From Rhodococcus oryzae (GTDB lineage Bacteria > Actinomycetota > Actinomycetes > Mycobacteriales > Mycobacteriaceae), in the NCBI RefSeq assembly GCF_005049235.1, contig NZ_SUMD01000010.1, forward strand, positions 124,001 through 188,000: a DNA stretch of 64,000 bases. The letters run 5' to 3'. How positions within the stretch are numbered: position 1 is the stretch's first letter; each line of letters starts with the position of its first letter. The notes under the pieces were generated by a model. The model did no database searches, had not been told where the DNA came from, and was given only the letters and a program-made list of their open reading frames with translations. Made by a program: the position numbers and the translations under genes. Positions 9,144 to 16,580 of this stretch are shown here, in pieces.

Positions 9144-9633
9144 CGAAGAAGATACGCAGATTGCAAGTTCTCGCCGGCTTCCCTTAAGTACACAGTTCTC
9201 CCTTCGAGTTCCTTGTTCCACTGCTGGCCTGTTGTCGTCACTCCAGATGCGTGCTGGCCGAGTCATCGATCTGCGCATACTTGGTCCAGTTCAGCACAGA
9301 CTCGGCGCGGATACGGAACTCGGGCCTATGGCCGGCCGACCACGAGGAGGGAGTGGCACTTGCCGAGGTGGTCGAGAATTCAGCGCTCGCTCCGTAGCTC
9401 TGGTGGGTAACGCTTGGGCGTGATCTGCATTTCCCAATAGGGGAAGCGTCATCAGAACCCGCGATGGTTCATAGGCACATTTCCCATGCCCGCTCCACCG
9501 CCCCAGAGGTTTCCCAGAGATACTGAAGGTGCAGGTCACTGGTCTGTGCTCAACGACCATGAAGCTCAGAGATCTCTCCACCCGAAGAGCCGCTTTGGAT
9601 AGCGTGTCGGTGGTGACCTGTAAGCTCTCGTGC
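9144..9633. other. Intergenic 490 bp without recognisable gene
   Basis: I see no convincing coding sequence here; the short ORFs have no family motifs. Near 9435-9515 there are several TTTCCCA/GGGGAA-type stretches, but no clear inverted-repeat ends. The 3' end holds the promoter of the methyltransferase gene. The interval may mark the join between two defence-type modules. Confidence 0.4.
9621..9626 (+). promoter_or_regulatory. -10 box of DNA methyltransferase gene (leaderless)
   Basis: TAAGCT fits TANNNT and ends 7 nt before the ATG at 9634. No Shine-Dalgarno sequence is visible, so a leaderless transcript is likely. This supports the ATG at 9634 over upstream in-frame starts. Confidence 0.45.
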
Positions 9634-10479
9634 ATGTCGGAGGCAACTGAAGCAAGCGCTCAACCAGCGAAGACGCGTAGGAAGAGCCCAGATGGCGCGT
9701 CTTCGACAAGCGCGGTGTTGAGTTCGTACGTAGGTAACAACGCACCGGTGTTCCGTGACATCTTGAAGATGTTCGTTCCGGTGGGATCGACGGTCGCAGA
9801 CGTCACATGGGGGAAGGGTGCATTCTGGACGGGAGTACCGGACGGCCTGTATGAGGTAAAGCCGTCTGACCTTCAGATGGGCATCGACTGCCGCGATCTC
9901 CCGTACGAGGATGGCACAATCGACGCCCTCGTATTGGACCCGCCGTACATGGAGGGCTTGTTCCGCAAGGACACGGGTCACATGGCGGGATCTGGCACAC
10001 ATTCGGCGTTCCGCGAGCGCTATAGCAACAGCCAAGCGACTGCTGAGGTCAAGGATGCTCCCAAGTGGCATGACGCCGTCCTTGATCTTTACTTTAAAGC
10101 AGGATGGGAGGCGAAGCGCGTCCTTCGGAATTATGGCATCTTTATTGTCAAATGCCAGGACGAGGTTTCAGCCAATCGTCAAAGGCTCACACATATCGAG
10201 CTTATTAACGAGTGGGCCGAGGACTTCTATTGCAAAGACCTCTTCGTCGTGACGCGCCCAAATAAGCCAGTCGTCGCTCGGATGCTCAAGCAGGAACACG
10301 CACGAAAGAACCACAGCTACTTCCTTGTTTTTGTCAAGAGAAACCCGGAGTTCCCTAAGCGCATCCGACCGACGGCGAATGAAGCAAGGGCATTGGGTAT
10401 CGATAACCCTCAGCCTTGGCCTGACGATGCACTCTTGAGCGGTGGCGTCGTCGCCGACGCAATGGGGACACTCTTCTAG
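9634..10479 (+). CDS. Site-specific DNA methyltransferase (DPPY type)
   Basis: A 281-aa amino-methyltransferase (N6-adenine or N4-cytosine) using S-adenosylmethionine. The SAM-loop region reads VADVTWGKGAFW, the catalytic motif IV is LVLDPPYMEG, and a later strand reads YGIFIVKCQDE. I start at the ATG at 9634 (MSEATEAS...), because the upstream extension lies in or before the promoter. The gene is clearly lower in GC than the chromosome around it, with many A/T-ending codons, which suggests recent transfer. Its stop overlaps the stop of the converging gene at 10476 within a CTAG. Probable partner of the nuclease-like gene at 10805-11464 in a restriction-modification unit. Confidence 0.85.
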   Translation: MSEATEASAQPAKTRRKSPDGASSTSAVLSSYVGNNAPVFRDILKMFVPVGSTVADVTWGKGAFWTGVPDGLYEVKPSDLQMGIDCRDLPYEDGTIDALVLDPPYMEGLFRKDTGHMAGSGTHSAFRERYSNSQATAEVKDAPKWHDAVLDLYFKAGWEAKRVLRNYGIFIVKCQDEVSANRQRLTHIELINEWAEDFYCKDLFVVTRPNKPVVARMLKQEHARKNHSYFLVFVKRNPEFPKRIRPTANEARALGIDNPQPWPDDALLSGGVVADAMGTLF

Positions 10480-10808
10480 ACGCCGCCTCGACCGCCCTTA
10501 CCTCCGCGCTTACTCTGTTTCTCTCGCGCGGCGGCTCTCGACTGCCCCCTCACTGCGAGGATGTCATTGAATGACCTTTCCTTACGAATGAGGTCACGCG
10601 GATTCTGCAGCTCAGGGCGCTCTTCCTGAACTCGCTGCGCCTCGATCTCAAGGTACGCTTCGGCAATGGTCAGCGACCCGCAGGACTGAACGACCTTGCA
10701 ATCGTGAGTGATGTAGTACCGTCCATCATCTGGTACAGAATCAGTCCCTCTCTCGATTGCCAATCCGAGGTAGCGGATTCGTTTGAGAACGCCTTGATCA
10801 TCTGTCAT
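10476..10808 (-). CDS. Small unknown protein coupled to nuclease-like gene
   Basis: A 110-aa protein I do not recognise. The start MTDDQGVLKRIRYLGLAIERG comes from an ATG that overlaps the TGA of the upstream nuclease-like gene (ATGA), so it is translationally coupled. The middle (YYITHDCKVVQSC) is followed by a helix, and the C-terminus is very basic and Gly-rich (KQSKRGGKGGRGG), suggesting nucleic-acid contact. It may be a controller or an accessory subunit of the restriction unit. Low GC like its neighbours. Confidence 0.7.
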   Translation of the reverse strand: MTDDQGVLKRIRYLGLAIERGTDSVPDDGRYYITHDCKVVQSCGSLTIAEAYLEIEAQRVQEERPELQNPRDLIRKERSFNDILAVRGQSRAAAREKQSKRGGKGGRGGV

Positions 10809-11464
10809 GCTTCCTCCTTGATGACTCCCGCCATCATAGGTTGATCTCCTCGCCGCCGTTCCTCGATGATCTCGTCGAACAGTTTGAAGGGGTCGCGCGA
10901 GTAGGGCGCCTTGGGGTTGAGATCGATTGGCTGGAGTGTCTTGATCAGGTTTTTCTGCTGAAGCGGTGTGTAGTCTCTCGCTGAGCCGCGTGTCGCACCT
11001 TCCATTGTGACAAGGTCGCTGTTCTTGACAAAAGCGAAGTCCCATTCTCCCCGAAATGCATGGGTATTGACCGCCACGATATCGAATTCTCCGACGAGCA
11101 GTGCAGTGGTGTGGACAGACGAACCATCACTGAAATGGACTGTTCGAGCGTCCGACGCGTCACACTGGTAATTCGGCTTGATCAGTCCACCACGCTTCCG
11201 AGGCTGCATGCTGTTGGACTGGATACTCTTAACCTCGACACCGATGCGATTGCCCTTGTAGGTAATAATCCAGTCGCCCTTCTCGGTGCGATCATGATCG
11301 TCCGGCTTATAGATGCCGGCGAGGTCCGGATGGTCGGTGAAGTACATGTTTCGGCATTTAATCTCGGCCGCATACCCCATGACGAATGATCGCAGACTTG
11401 GGTTGGCAGTCAGCAGTTCGTTGATCTCGTCGTAACTCAGGTCCCAGTCTTCCAAGAAGGCCAC
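10805..11464 (-). CDS. Restriction endonuclease-like protein, PD-(D/E)XK motif
   Basis: A 219-aa protein with a nuclease signature D64-(x12)-E77-V-K79, within GDWIITYKGNRIGVEVKS. The N-terminal helical part (EINELLTANPSLRSFVMGYAAEIK) offers an additional Glu at 34. This resembles small type II restriction enzymes or very-short-patch-type nucleases; the target site is unknown. It starts with GTG at 11464, with AAGG about 9 nt upstream. It converges on the DPPY methyltransferase and shares its low GC, so the pair probably forms one mobile restriction-modification system. The assignment rests on the motif and context, not on a recognised close family. Confidence 0.7.
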   Translation of the reverse strand: MAFLEDWDLSYDEINELLTANPSLRSFVMGYAAEIKCRNMYFTDHPDLAGIYKPDDHDRTEKGDWIITYKGNRIGVEVKSIQSNSMQPRKRGGLIKPNYQCDASDARTVHFSDGSSVHTTALLVGEFDIVAVNTHAFRGEWDFAFVKNSDLVTMEGATRGSARDYTPLQQKNLIKTLQPIDLNPKAPYSRDPFKLFDEIIEERRRGDQPMMAGVIKEEA

Positions 11465-11726
11465 CCGATCTACCTTGCCTCTCCGTCGTCAGTTGATTCG
11501 GACGGATCATAGGCGACGGGCACAGTGGTTGATCTCACTGGATCAATGGTCGTGTGGTATCCCCGGCCCCGGCAAGGTCGTATGGCGAATCGGGCAAGGT
11601 TGATGGCGCTCCGGTAGTGAGTCAATGAAGCCGTTCGGCGCTGACGTGGTTAGCACAAGACGTAGAGTGGTCTTGAGGTATGAGGATGGAAGTTCCTACA
11701 CCGCATCCGAATACGCCATAGGACCA
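11465..11726. other. Intergenic 262 bp between nuclease gene and IS remnant
   Basis: No gene is seen. It contains the promoter side of the nuclease-like gene and possibly degraded outer ends of the ISL3 remnant. Confidence 0.35.
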
Positions 11727-12524
11727 ATGACTGACCCGCCGGCCTTGTCACCGACACCATCTGGCGAACCGCCTAGCTCGGGCTGACCATCATCGCGCGC
11801 CGCGATCGCCGAGAACCTCGCCCTAATCGAGTGCCGGCCATCGAATACGATCCCCGCCTGCCCGGTTTGCGGTCAGTCGGGGCAACTACGTGATCACGTT
11901 GACCGGATCCTTTCGGACCTACCGGTGGTAGGTCACCTGACCCGGCTGCGGGTGCGCCTTCCGCGGTTCACCTGCAGCAGCGAGGCCTGCGAAGCGACGA
12001 TCTTCCGTAAGCGCTCGACCGGGTCCAGCCCCGAGCAACGGCGTCCCGGCGGTGCGCCCGCTGGATCCTCCAGCGGCTGGCGATCGAGAGCTGGAGCCAG
12101 CTGGTCAGGGCGGCCGCAGAGCGGCCCGGCACCATGTCCAGCAGGCGGGCAGGTGCCCGGCGCCGTCAATCGCCCGGTCAGGTCAACGATCACGGCCAAG
12201 ATGTCCGGATCGTCTTGCCCGCGGCAGTTTTTCCAGTAGTGCTCGTCCGCCCCTAGGGGGCGGACCTGGTCGAGGTGGCAGGGTCGCTGGACGACGATCG
12301 CACGGGTCAAGGACATAGCCAACGCATTGACGGCATACCGGCCAGCCCGAGGGGGCTGGCGGCCGCGGACACCGCCCATCTTGGCGGTCCAGTCGAAGCG
12401 ATCAACGGCGTGCCCGAACACATGAATGAGGCATCGCCGTCGGCACCGCAACCGTGACCACAAACATCTTGCGGTCACTGATCCAATCCGGCCAGCTTCA
12501 GGAACGGATCAACGCACTATGAAT
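11727..12524. mobile_element. Scrambled ISL3-family transposase remnant
   Basis: Three pieces of an ISL3-type transposase are visible. On the plus strand at 11727-12087 lies the N-terminal zinc-finger region (IECRPS...CPVCGQSGQLRDHV, SDLPVVGHLTRLRVRLPRFTC), with an internal TAG and frame changes. On the minus strand, about 12400-12165, lies the start of the catalytic core (PLGADEHYW, DILAVIVDLTG). On the plus strand at about 12385-12524 lies the C-terminus (GGPVEAING, then after a frame shift NILRSLIQSGQLQERINAL and stop). The copy is too short for a full element and its core is inverted, so it is dead. No complete terminal inverted repeats were recognised. It separates the defence island from the chaperone/rec region. 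Confidence 0.72.
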
Positions 12525-12593
12525 CCGGAAGAGCCGGTTGGGGCGGTTGCCCCGGGCCAACCGCCCGCCAACCCCCGGCTACTCCCCCCGCGC

Positions 12594-12599
12594 TACCGT
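12594..12599 (+). promoter_or_regulatory. -10 box upstream of YbjN-like gene
   Basis: TACCGT fits TANNNT; an AGAGGAA ribosome site lies downstream, 4 nt before the ATG at 12635, giving a leader of about 30 nt. Confidence 0.4.
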
Positions 12600-12634
12600 G
12601 GACTCGCACACTCCCCACGCAGGACAGAGGAACC

Positions 12635-13222
12635 ATGAGCGACCACGACACCACCGACGACCAGCCGCTGCGGATCGACGGCGCACTCGCCGTGGTCACC
12701 GAGCAGCACGACCAGCTGCACGCCCTGTGTGTGCGCACCCTGGCCGAGCTGCTGGGTTCCGAGCCGGACACCGACGAGGACGGCGACATCGCGATCCCCG
12801 TGCACGGCTTCGCGGTGTACGTGACGGTCGCGGACGACGGACCGCAGCTGCACGTGTGGTCGTCGATCGTCACCGGCATCACCGATCGCGCGCAGGCCAC
12901 CACCCAGCTGGTCGCGCTGTCGGAGGAGTGGCCGCGGCTGCGCTTCGCGCTCAGCGAGGAGCACCTGCTGGTCTCGACGCTCGTCGACGCGGACCCGTTC
13001 GCGCCGCAGCACCTGCTCAACCTGATCGACGAGATCCACGACCTCACCCACGACCTCGACGACGACTTCGCCGCCCAGTTCGGCGGCACCCTGGACTGCG
13101 ACGCCGACGACGACAGCTACGCCGGTGACTGCGATGGCGGGGGCTGCGGCGGCGACTGCGCGTGCGGCGACGCCGGCGAGCACGTCGAGGGCGACCTCGG
13201 CATCACCGCGGCCACCACGTAG
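12635..13222 (+). CDS. T3SS-chaperone/YbjN-like (TY-Chap) protein
   Basis: A 195-aa acidic protein. Residues about 12-145 resemble the YbjN / type III chaperone-like fold (AVYVTVADDGPQLHVWSSIVTG, LRFALSEEHLLVSTLVDADPF, LLNLIDEIHDLTHDLDDDFAAQFGG). In actinobacteria this fold is proposed to bind peptides in conflict systems. The C-terminal 50 residues are Asp/Gly/Cys-rich (CDGGGCGGDCACGD), which suggests a metal-binding tail. It has a good AGAGGAA ribosome site. The next gene carries a related domain, so the two may act together. Exact function unknown. Confidence 0.7.
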   Translation: MSDHDTTDDQPLRIDGALAVVTEQHDQLHALCVRTLAELLGSEPDTDEDGDIAIPVHGFAVYVTVADDGPQLHVWSSIVTGITDRAQATTQLVALSEEWPRLRFALSEEHLLVSTLVDADPFAPQHLLNLIDEIHDLTHDLDDDFAAQFGGTLDCDADDDSYAGDCDGGGCGGDCACGDAGEHVEGDLGITAATT

Positions 13223-13317
13223 TCGAACCGAACCCCGGTTCTAAGGAGCAGGCGCTCGGCGACATCGCCGGGCGCCTGCTTCATCGCGTCCTCGGCCACA
13301 AAGTCGGTCCCTCGCGT

Positions 13318-13323
13318 TACCCT
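13318..13323 (+). promoter_or_regulatory. -10 box upstream of the second TY-Chap gene
   Basis: TACCCT fits TANNNT. It leaves a short leader either to the GTG at 13342 or to the TTG at 13378 with its GATGGGA ribosome site. Confidence 0.35.
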
Positions 13324-13377
13324 GCATGCCGACGGTCGGAAGTGCGGCCGGAGCGCGCTGCAGATGGGACCACACCG

Positions 13378-14715
13378 TTGCCGGACCTCGAAAAGTTCGA
13401 CCAGGCCGTCGAACTGGCGTGGCGTGAGTTTCGCGGCACCCTCGCCGACCACATCGGCACGATGCGCGGCGAGGACATCCTGGTGGTCGAGCTCGCGGAG
13501 GAACCGGGCGTCGGCGGCTACCTCCCGTGTGTGCAGTTCCTGGCCTGGGCCGAGGACCTGGTGCGCTGCGAGGTGCCCTCCAACGCCTTCCTCGACCCTC
13601 GCTTCGCGCTGTCCCCCGCCGACGAAGCCCTGCTGATCGAGCTGGGCTGGCAGCACCCCACCTGTGCGCCCGACGCCGATCCCGGGGACGGGTCGCCCGC
13701 CCACTTCCTCGACCGCACCGTCCGCTGGTCCGACCAACTGGCGTCGATGGCCGTGGCGGCCTTCCGCGACGTGTGGAGCGTGCCGCACCCGAGCTTCCTG
13801 CGGGCCGAGGCCATCGGCAGCCGTGCCGGCAACCTCACCGGACCCACGGTGCGGGACTGGCTTGCCTCGGACGTCGACCCGATGCTGGCCGTCGCCCCGC
13901 GCGACCCGGACCACCTGCGCGATCTCGTCGAGGCCGCCCTCACCGATCTTCTCGGCGACCAGCCTCAGGTCGACAGCGACGGCGACTTCGTCCTGACCAT
14001 CGAGGGGCACGCGGTGTTCGTGATCCCACACGCCACCGAACCCGTCGTCCGGCTGTGGGTGCCGCTGCTCTACCGGATCGGGGGCCGGACCCGGGCCGCC
14101 GAGACGGTCGCCGACCTCACCGCGCGCTGGTCGCACCTGCGGTTCGTCCTCCGCGAGGATCGCCTCAACGCGGTGATCGAGGTGCCCGGGTTTCCCTTCG
14201 TGCCACGACATCTGACCGACCTGCTCGACCGGATCACCGCCTTCCTCGCCACCGTGGACCGAGCGTTCGCGGGTCGCTTCGACGCCGTCGGCTATCGCAC
14301 CACCCCGTCGCCCGCCGCGGACCACGAATGCGTGCCGGACGTGCCGCCGTCGCTGATGGCGGTGATGCAGCTGGTGCTCTTCGGCGAGGGCGACCTCGAC
14401 GCCGAGATGGCGGCCGACGTCTGCGAGCGCGACCGCAGCACCATCCTCGAGTTCATGCGGATCAGCGCGGAGCGCGCGGCGGAGTGGCGTGGCTCGCTGG
14501 AAAAGGCTCGCGCCGAGGCGGATCCGGACGAGATCGCGCTGTGTGAGGGCGAGGCCGCGGCCTGGTCCGACACCCTGGCCGCGCTGAGCGGCGCCCTGCG
14601 GGTCGTCAGCTTCTCCCGGCCCGGGCTGGCCCCCGCACCCCCGGTGGAACCGCCGCGGCAGATGGAGCTGTTCGAGGACCCGACCGAGCTCACCCTGTTC
14701 GACGACCCCCGCTGA
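13378..14715 (+). CDS. Multidomain TY-Chap (YbjN-like) chaperone protein
   Basis: A protein of about 445 aa. The N-terminal domain (LEKFDQAVELAWREFRGTLADHIG...) matches the so-called TY-Chap N-terminal domain. The middle (HLRDLVEAALTDLLGDQPQVDSDGDFVLTIEGHAVFV ... LRFVLREDRLNAVIEVPGF) is a YbjN-like unit closely parallel to the preceding gene. A helical C-terminal part ends in a short QMELFEDP/TLFDDP tail that looks like a partner-binding (beta-clamp-like) peptide. I prefer the TTG start because of the upstream GATGGGA; GTG 13342 is in frame and possible. It ends 14 nt before the converging recD stop. Function inferred only as peptide binding. Confidence 0.68.
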   Translation: MPDLEKFDQAVELAWREFRGTLADHIGTMRGEDILVVELAEEPGVGGYLPCVQFLAWAEDLVRCEVPSNAFLDPRFALSPADEALLIELGWQHPTCAPDADPGDGSPAHFLDRTVRWSDQLASMAVAAFRDVWSVPHPSFLRAEAIGSRAGNLTGPTVRDWLASDVDPMLAVAPRDPDHLRDLVEAALTDLLGDQPQVDSDGDFVLTIEGHAVFVIPHATEPVVRLWVPLLYRIGGRTRAAETVADLTARWSHLRFVLREDRLNAVIEVPGFPFVPRHLTDLLDRITAFLATVDRAFAGRFDAVGYRTTPSPAADHECVPDVPPSLMAVMQLVLFGEGDLDAEMAADVCERDRSTILEFMRISAERAAEWRGSLEKARAEADPDEIALCEGEAAAWSDTLAALSGALRVVSFSRPGLAPAPPVEPPRQMELFEDPTELTLFDDPR

Positions 14716-14729
14716 GCCGGCCCCCTGAA

Positions 14730-16580
14730 CTACCCCCGCCGCAACCCGCTCGCCCGCAGCACCCGCCGCCGCACCCCGGCCCGCACCGACGCCTCGTCCC
14801 CGACGATCCGCACGTGCCCGCGCGCCCGGGTGATGGCCGTGTACAACAGCTCCCGCGTCAGCAGCGACGACTCCTCGCCGGGCAGCACCACGGACACCGT
14901 GTCGTACTGGCTGCCCTGGCTGCGGTGGATCGTCATCGCGTACACCGTCTGCACGGCGGACAGCCGGCTCGGGTGCAGCAGCAGCGGGTCCTCGCCGCGG
15001 GCGAACGCGGCCACCAGCTCGCCGTCGCCGCGGTCCACCACCACGCCGGTGTCGCCGTTGTAGATCCGCACCTCGTGATCGTTCGCGGTCACCAGCAGCG
15101 GCTGCCCGGCGTACCAGCGGTCCGGGTCCAGCCGGGTACCGGTCGCCGCGCCGATCCACTCCATCGACGATCGCGCCCACCACGCCGCGCCGAACGGGCC
15201 CTCGCGGTGCGCGCACAGCAGCCGGTGCGCCTCCGACGCCCGCAGCGCCGCCGCCACGTCACCGGCCACGGCCGCCTCGGTCACCGCCGCCGACGTCGTG
15301 ACCACGTCCGAGCGCAGCGCGGCCAGATCGTCCGGCGCCACGAAGGACACCTCGTCCGCCCCGGACCGCAGGATCGCCATCACCGCGTCCTCGTCGCCGT
15401 CGCGCACCGCGACCGCCAGCCGGCCGATCTCGCCGCCGAACCGGCGACCACGGCTGAGCCGAACCACGCCGCCGCGCAACCGGTCCCGCTCCCCCGCGCC
15501 GAGCGCGGCCTCGTCCGGATCGTCGGCCGCGTCCAGGTCCGGGTCGACCACCCGTGCCAGCACCGGGTTCTCCGTCCCGGTCACCGGCCGCGCCACCAGG
15601 TCCGCCAGCACCGCGCCCGCGTCCACCGAGGTCAGCTGGTCCGGGTCCCCCACCAGCACCAGCCGGGTATCGGGGCGCAGGGCCTCGAGCAGCCGGCACA
15701 TCATCGTCAGCGACACCATCGACGTCTCGTCGACCACCACCACGTCGTAGGGCAGATGGTTGCCGGCGTTGTAGCGGTACCGGCTCGCGCCCACCCGCTG
15801 CCAGCCGAGCATCCGGTGCAGCGTCATCGCCGCCAGCCCGGCGGGCAGCTTTACCTCCTCGGCTTGCTCGCGCACCGCCTCCTGCAGCCGGGCGGCCGCC
15901 TTGCCGGTCGGCGCGGCCAGCCCGATCCGCAACCCGGGGCCGTGCTCGGCGGCCAGCAGCGCCAGCACCCGCGCCACCGTGTGCGTCTTGCCGGTGCCGG
16001 GGCCGCCGACGATCACCGCCGTCCTATGTGTGGCGGCCACCGCCGCGGCGATGCGCTGCCGGTCCGGGGCCGCCGACCCGCCGAACAGCTCCGACAGCCC
16101 GGCACGCAGCCGGTCCTCGTCCACCGCGGGATGGCCGAGGGCGCGCTCGTCGAGCACCCGGCGGATGGTCTGCTCCTGCCGAAAGTACTTCTCCAGGTAC
16201 AGCAGTCCGCCGTCGTCGGTGTCGACGAGGCGCAGCGGGCGCAGCGGCCCCTTGTCGCCGCCGATCACCAGTGGGCTGCGCCGCAGCGCGGCCAGCACGT
16301 CCGCGTCCTCGGGCCAGGGCAGCGCCTCCAGGTCCACCGGCTCCCCGTCCGCGGGCACGTCGACGGTGACCTCCCGGATCCGGCCCAGGTCCAGGCACAC
16401 CGAGCCGGAGCGCACCGCGCGCACCGCCAGCGCCGTCGCGAGAAGCGCCGCCTCGGCGTCCTCCCCGCCGAGCGCGCCGAGGCGCAGCGCGACGTGCACG
16501 TCCGCGGCGGCGAGCACCCCGGCCTCGTTGAACACCCGCAGCGAACCCTTGCCGCGCTGCGCCACCTGCACCTCGGTCAC
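14730..16580 (-). CDS. recD: Exodeoxyribonuclease V alpha subunit RecD
   Basis: The 5'-3' helicase subunit of RecBCD, 616 aa, acting in double-strand-break repair and recombination. Walker A is GGPGTGKT at 192-199; PTGKAAARL and VVVDETSMV (Walker B) follow, then LVLVGDPDQLTSV and the C-terminal UvrD-like YAMTIHRSQGSQYDTV and LLYTAITRA motifs. The N-terminal domain (1-160) is the RecB-binding part. The GTG start overlaps the recB stop by 4 nt (GTGA), fixing the start and indicating translational coupling. It is last in the recC-recB-recD operon. Confidence 0.95.
   Translation of the reverse strand: MTEVQVAQRGKGSLRVFNEAGVLAAADVHVALRLGALGGEDAEAALLATALAVRAVRSGSVCLDLGRIREVTVDVPADGEPVDLEALPWPEDADVLAALRRSPLVIGGDKGPLRPLRLVDTDDGGLLYLEKYFRQEQTIRRVLDERALGHPAVDEDRLRAGLSELFGGSAAPDRQRIAAAVAATHRTAVIVGGPGTGKTHTVARVLALLAAEHGPGLRIGLAAPTGKAAARLQEAVREQAEEVKLPAGLAAMTLHRMLGWQRVGASRYRYNAGNHLPYDVVVVDETSMVSLTMMCRLLEALRPDTRLVLVGDPDQLTSVDAGAVLADLVARPVTGTENPVLARVVDPDLDAADDPDEAALGAGERDRLRGGVVRLSRGRRFGGEIGRLAVAVRDGDEDAVMAILRSGADEVSFVAPDDLAALRSDVVTTSAAVTEAAVAGDVAAALRASEAHRLLCAHREGPFGAAWWARSSMEWIGAATGTRLDPDRWYAGQPLLVTANDHEVRIYNGDTGVVVDRGDGELVAAFARGEDPLLLHPSRLSAVQTVYAMTIHRSQGSQYDTVSVVLPGEESSLLTRELLYTAITRARGHVRIVGDEASVRAGVRRRVLRASGLRRG

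Noticed and set aside
9213-9423. Short ORFs in the gap before the methyltransferase gene
   Set aside because: No ribosome sites, no motifs, Arg/Ser-rich composition as expected by chance.
13117-15216. 699-codon minus-strand ORF opposite the YbjN-like genes
   Set aside because: Low-complexity Arg/Gly/His translation with no domain; the plus-strand frames have coherent folds and start signals.
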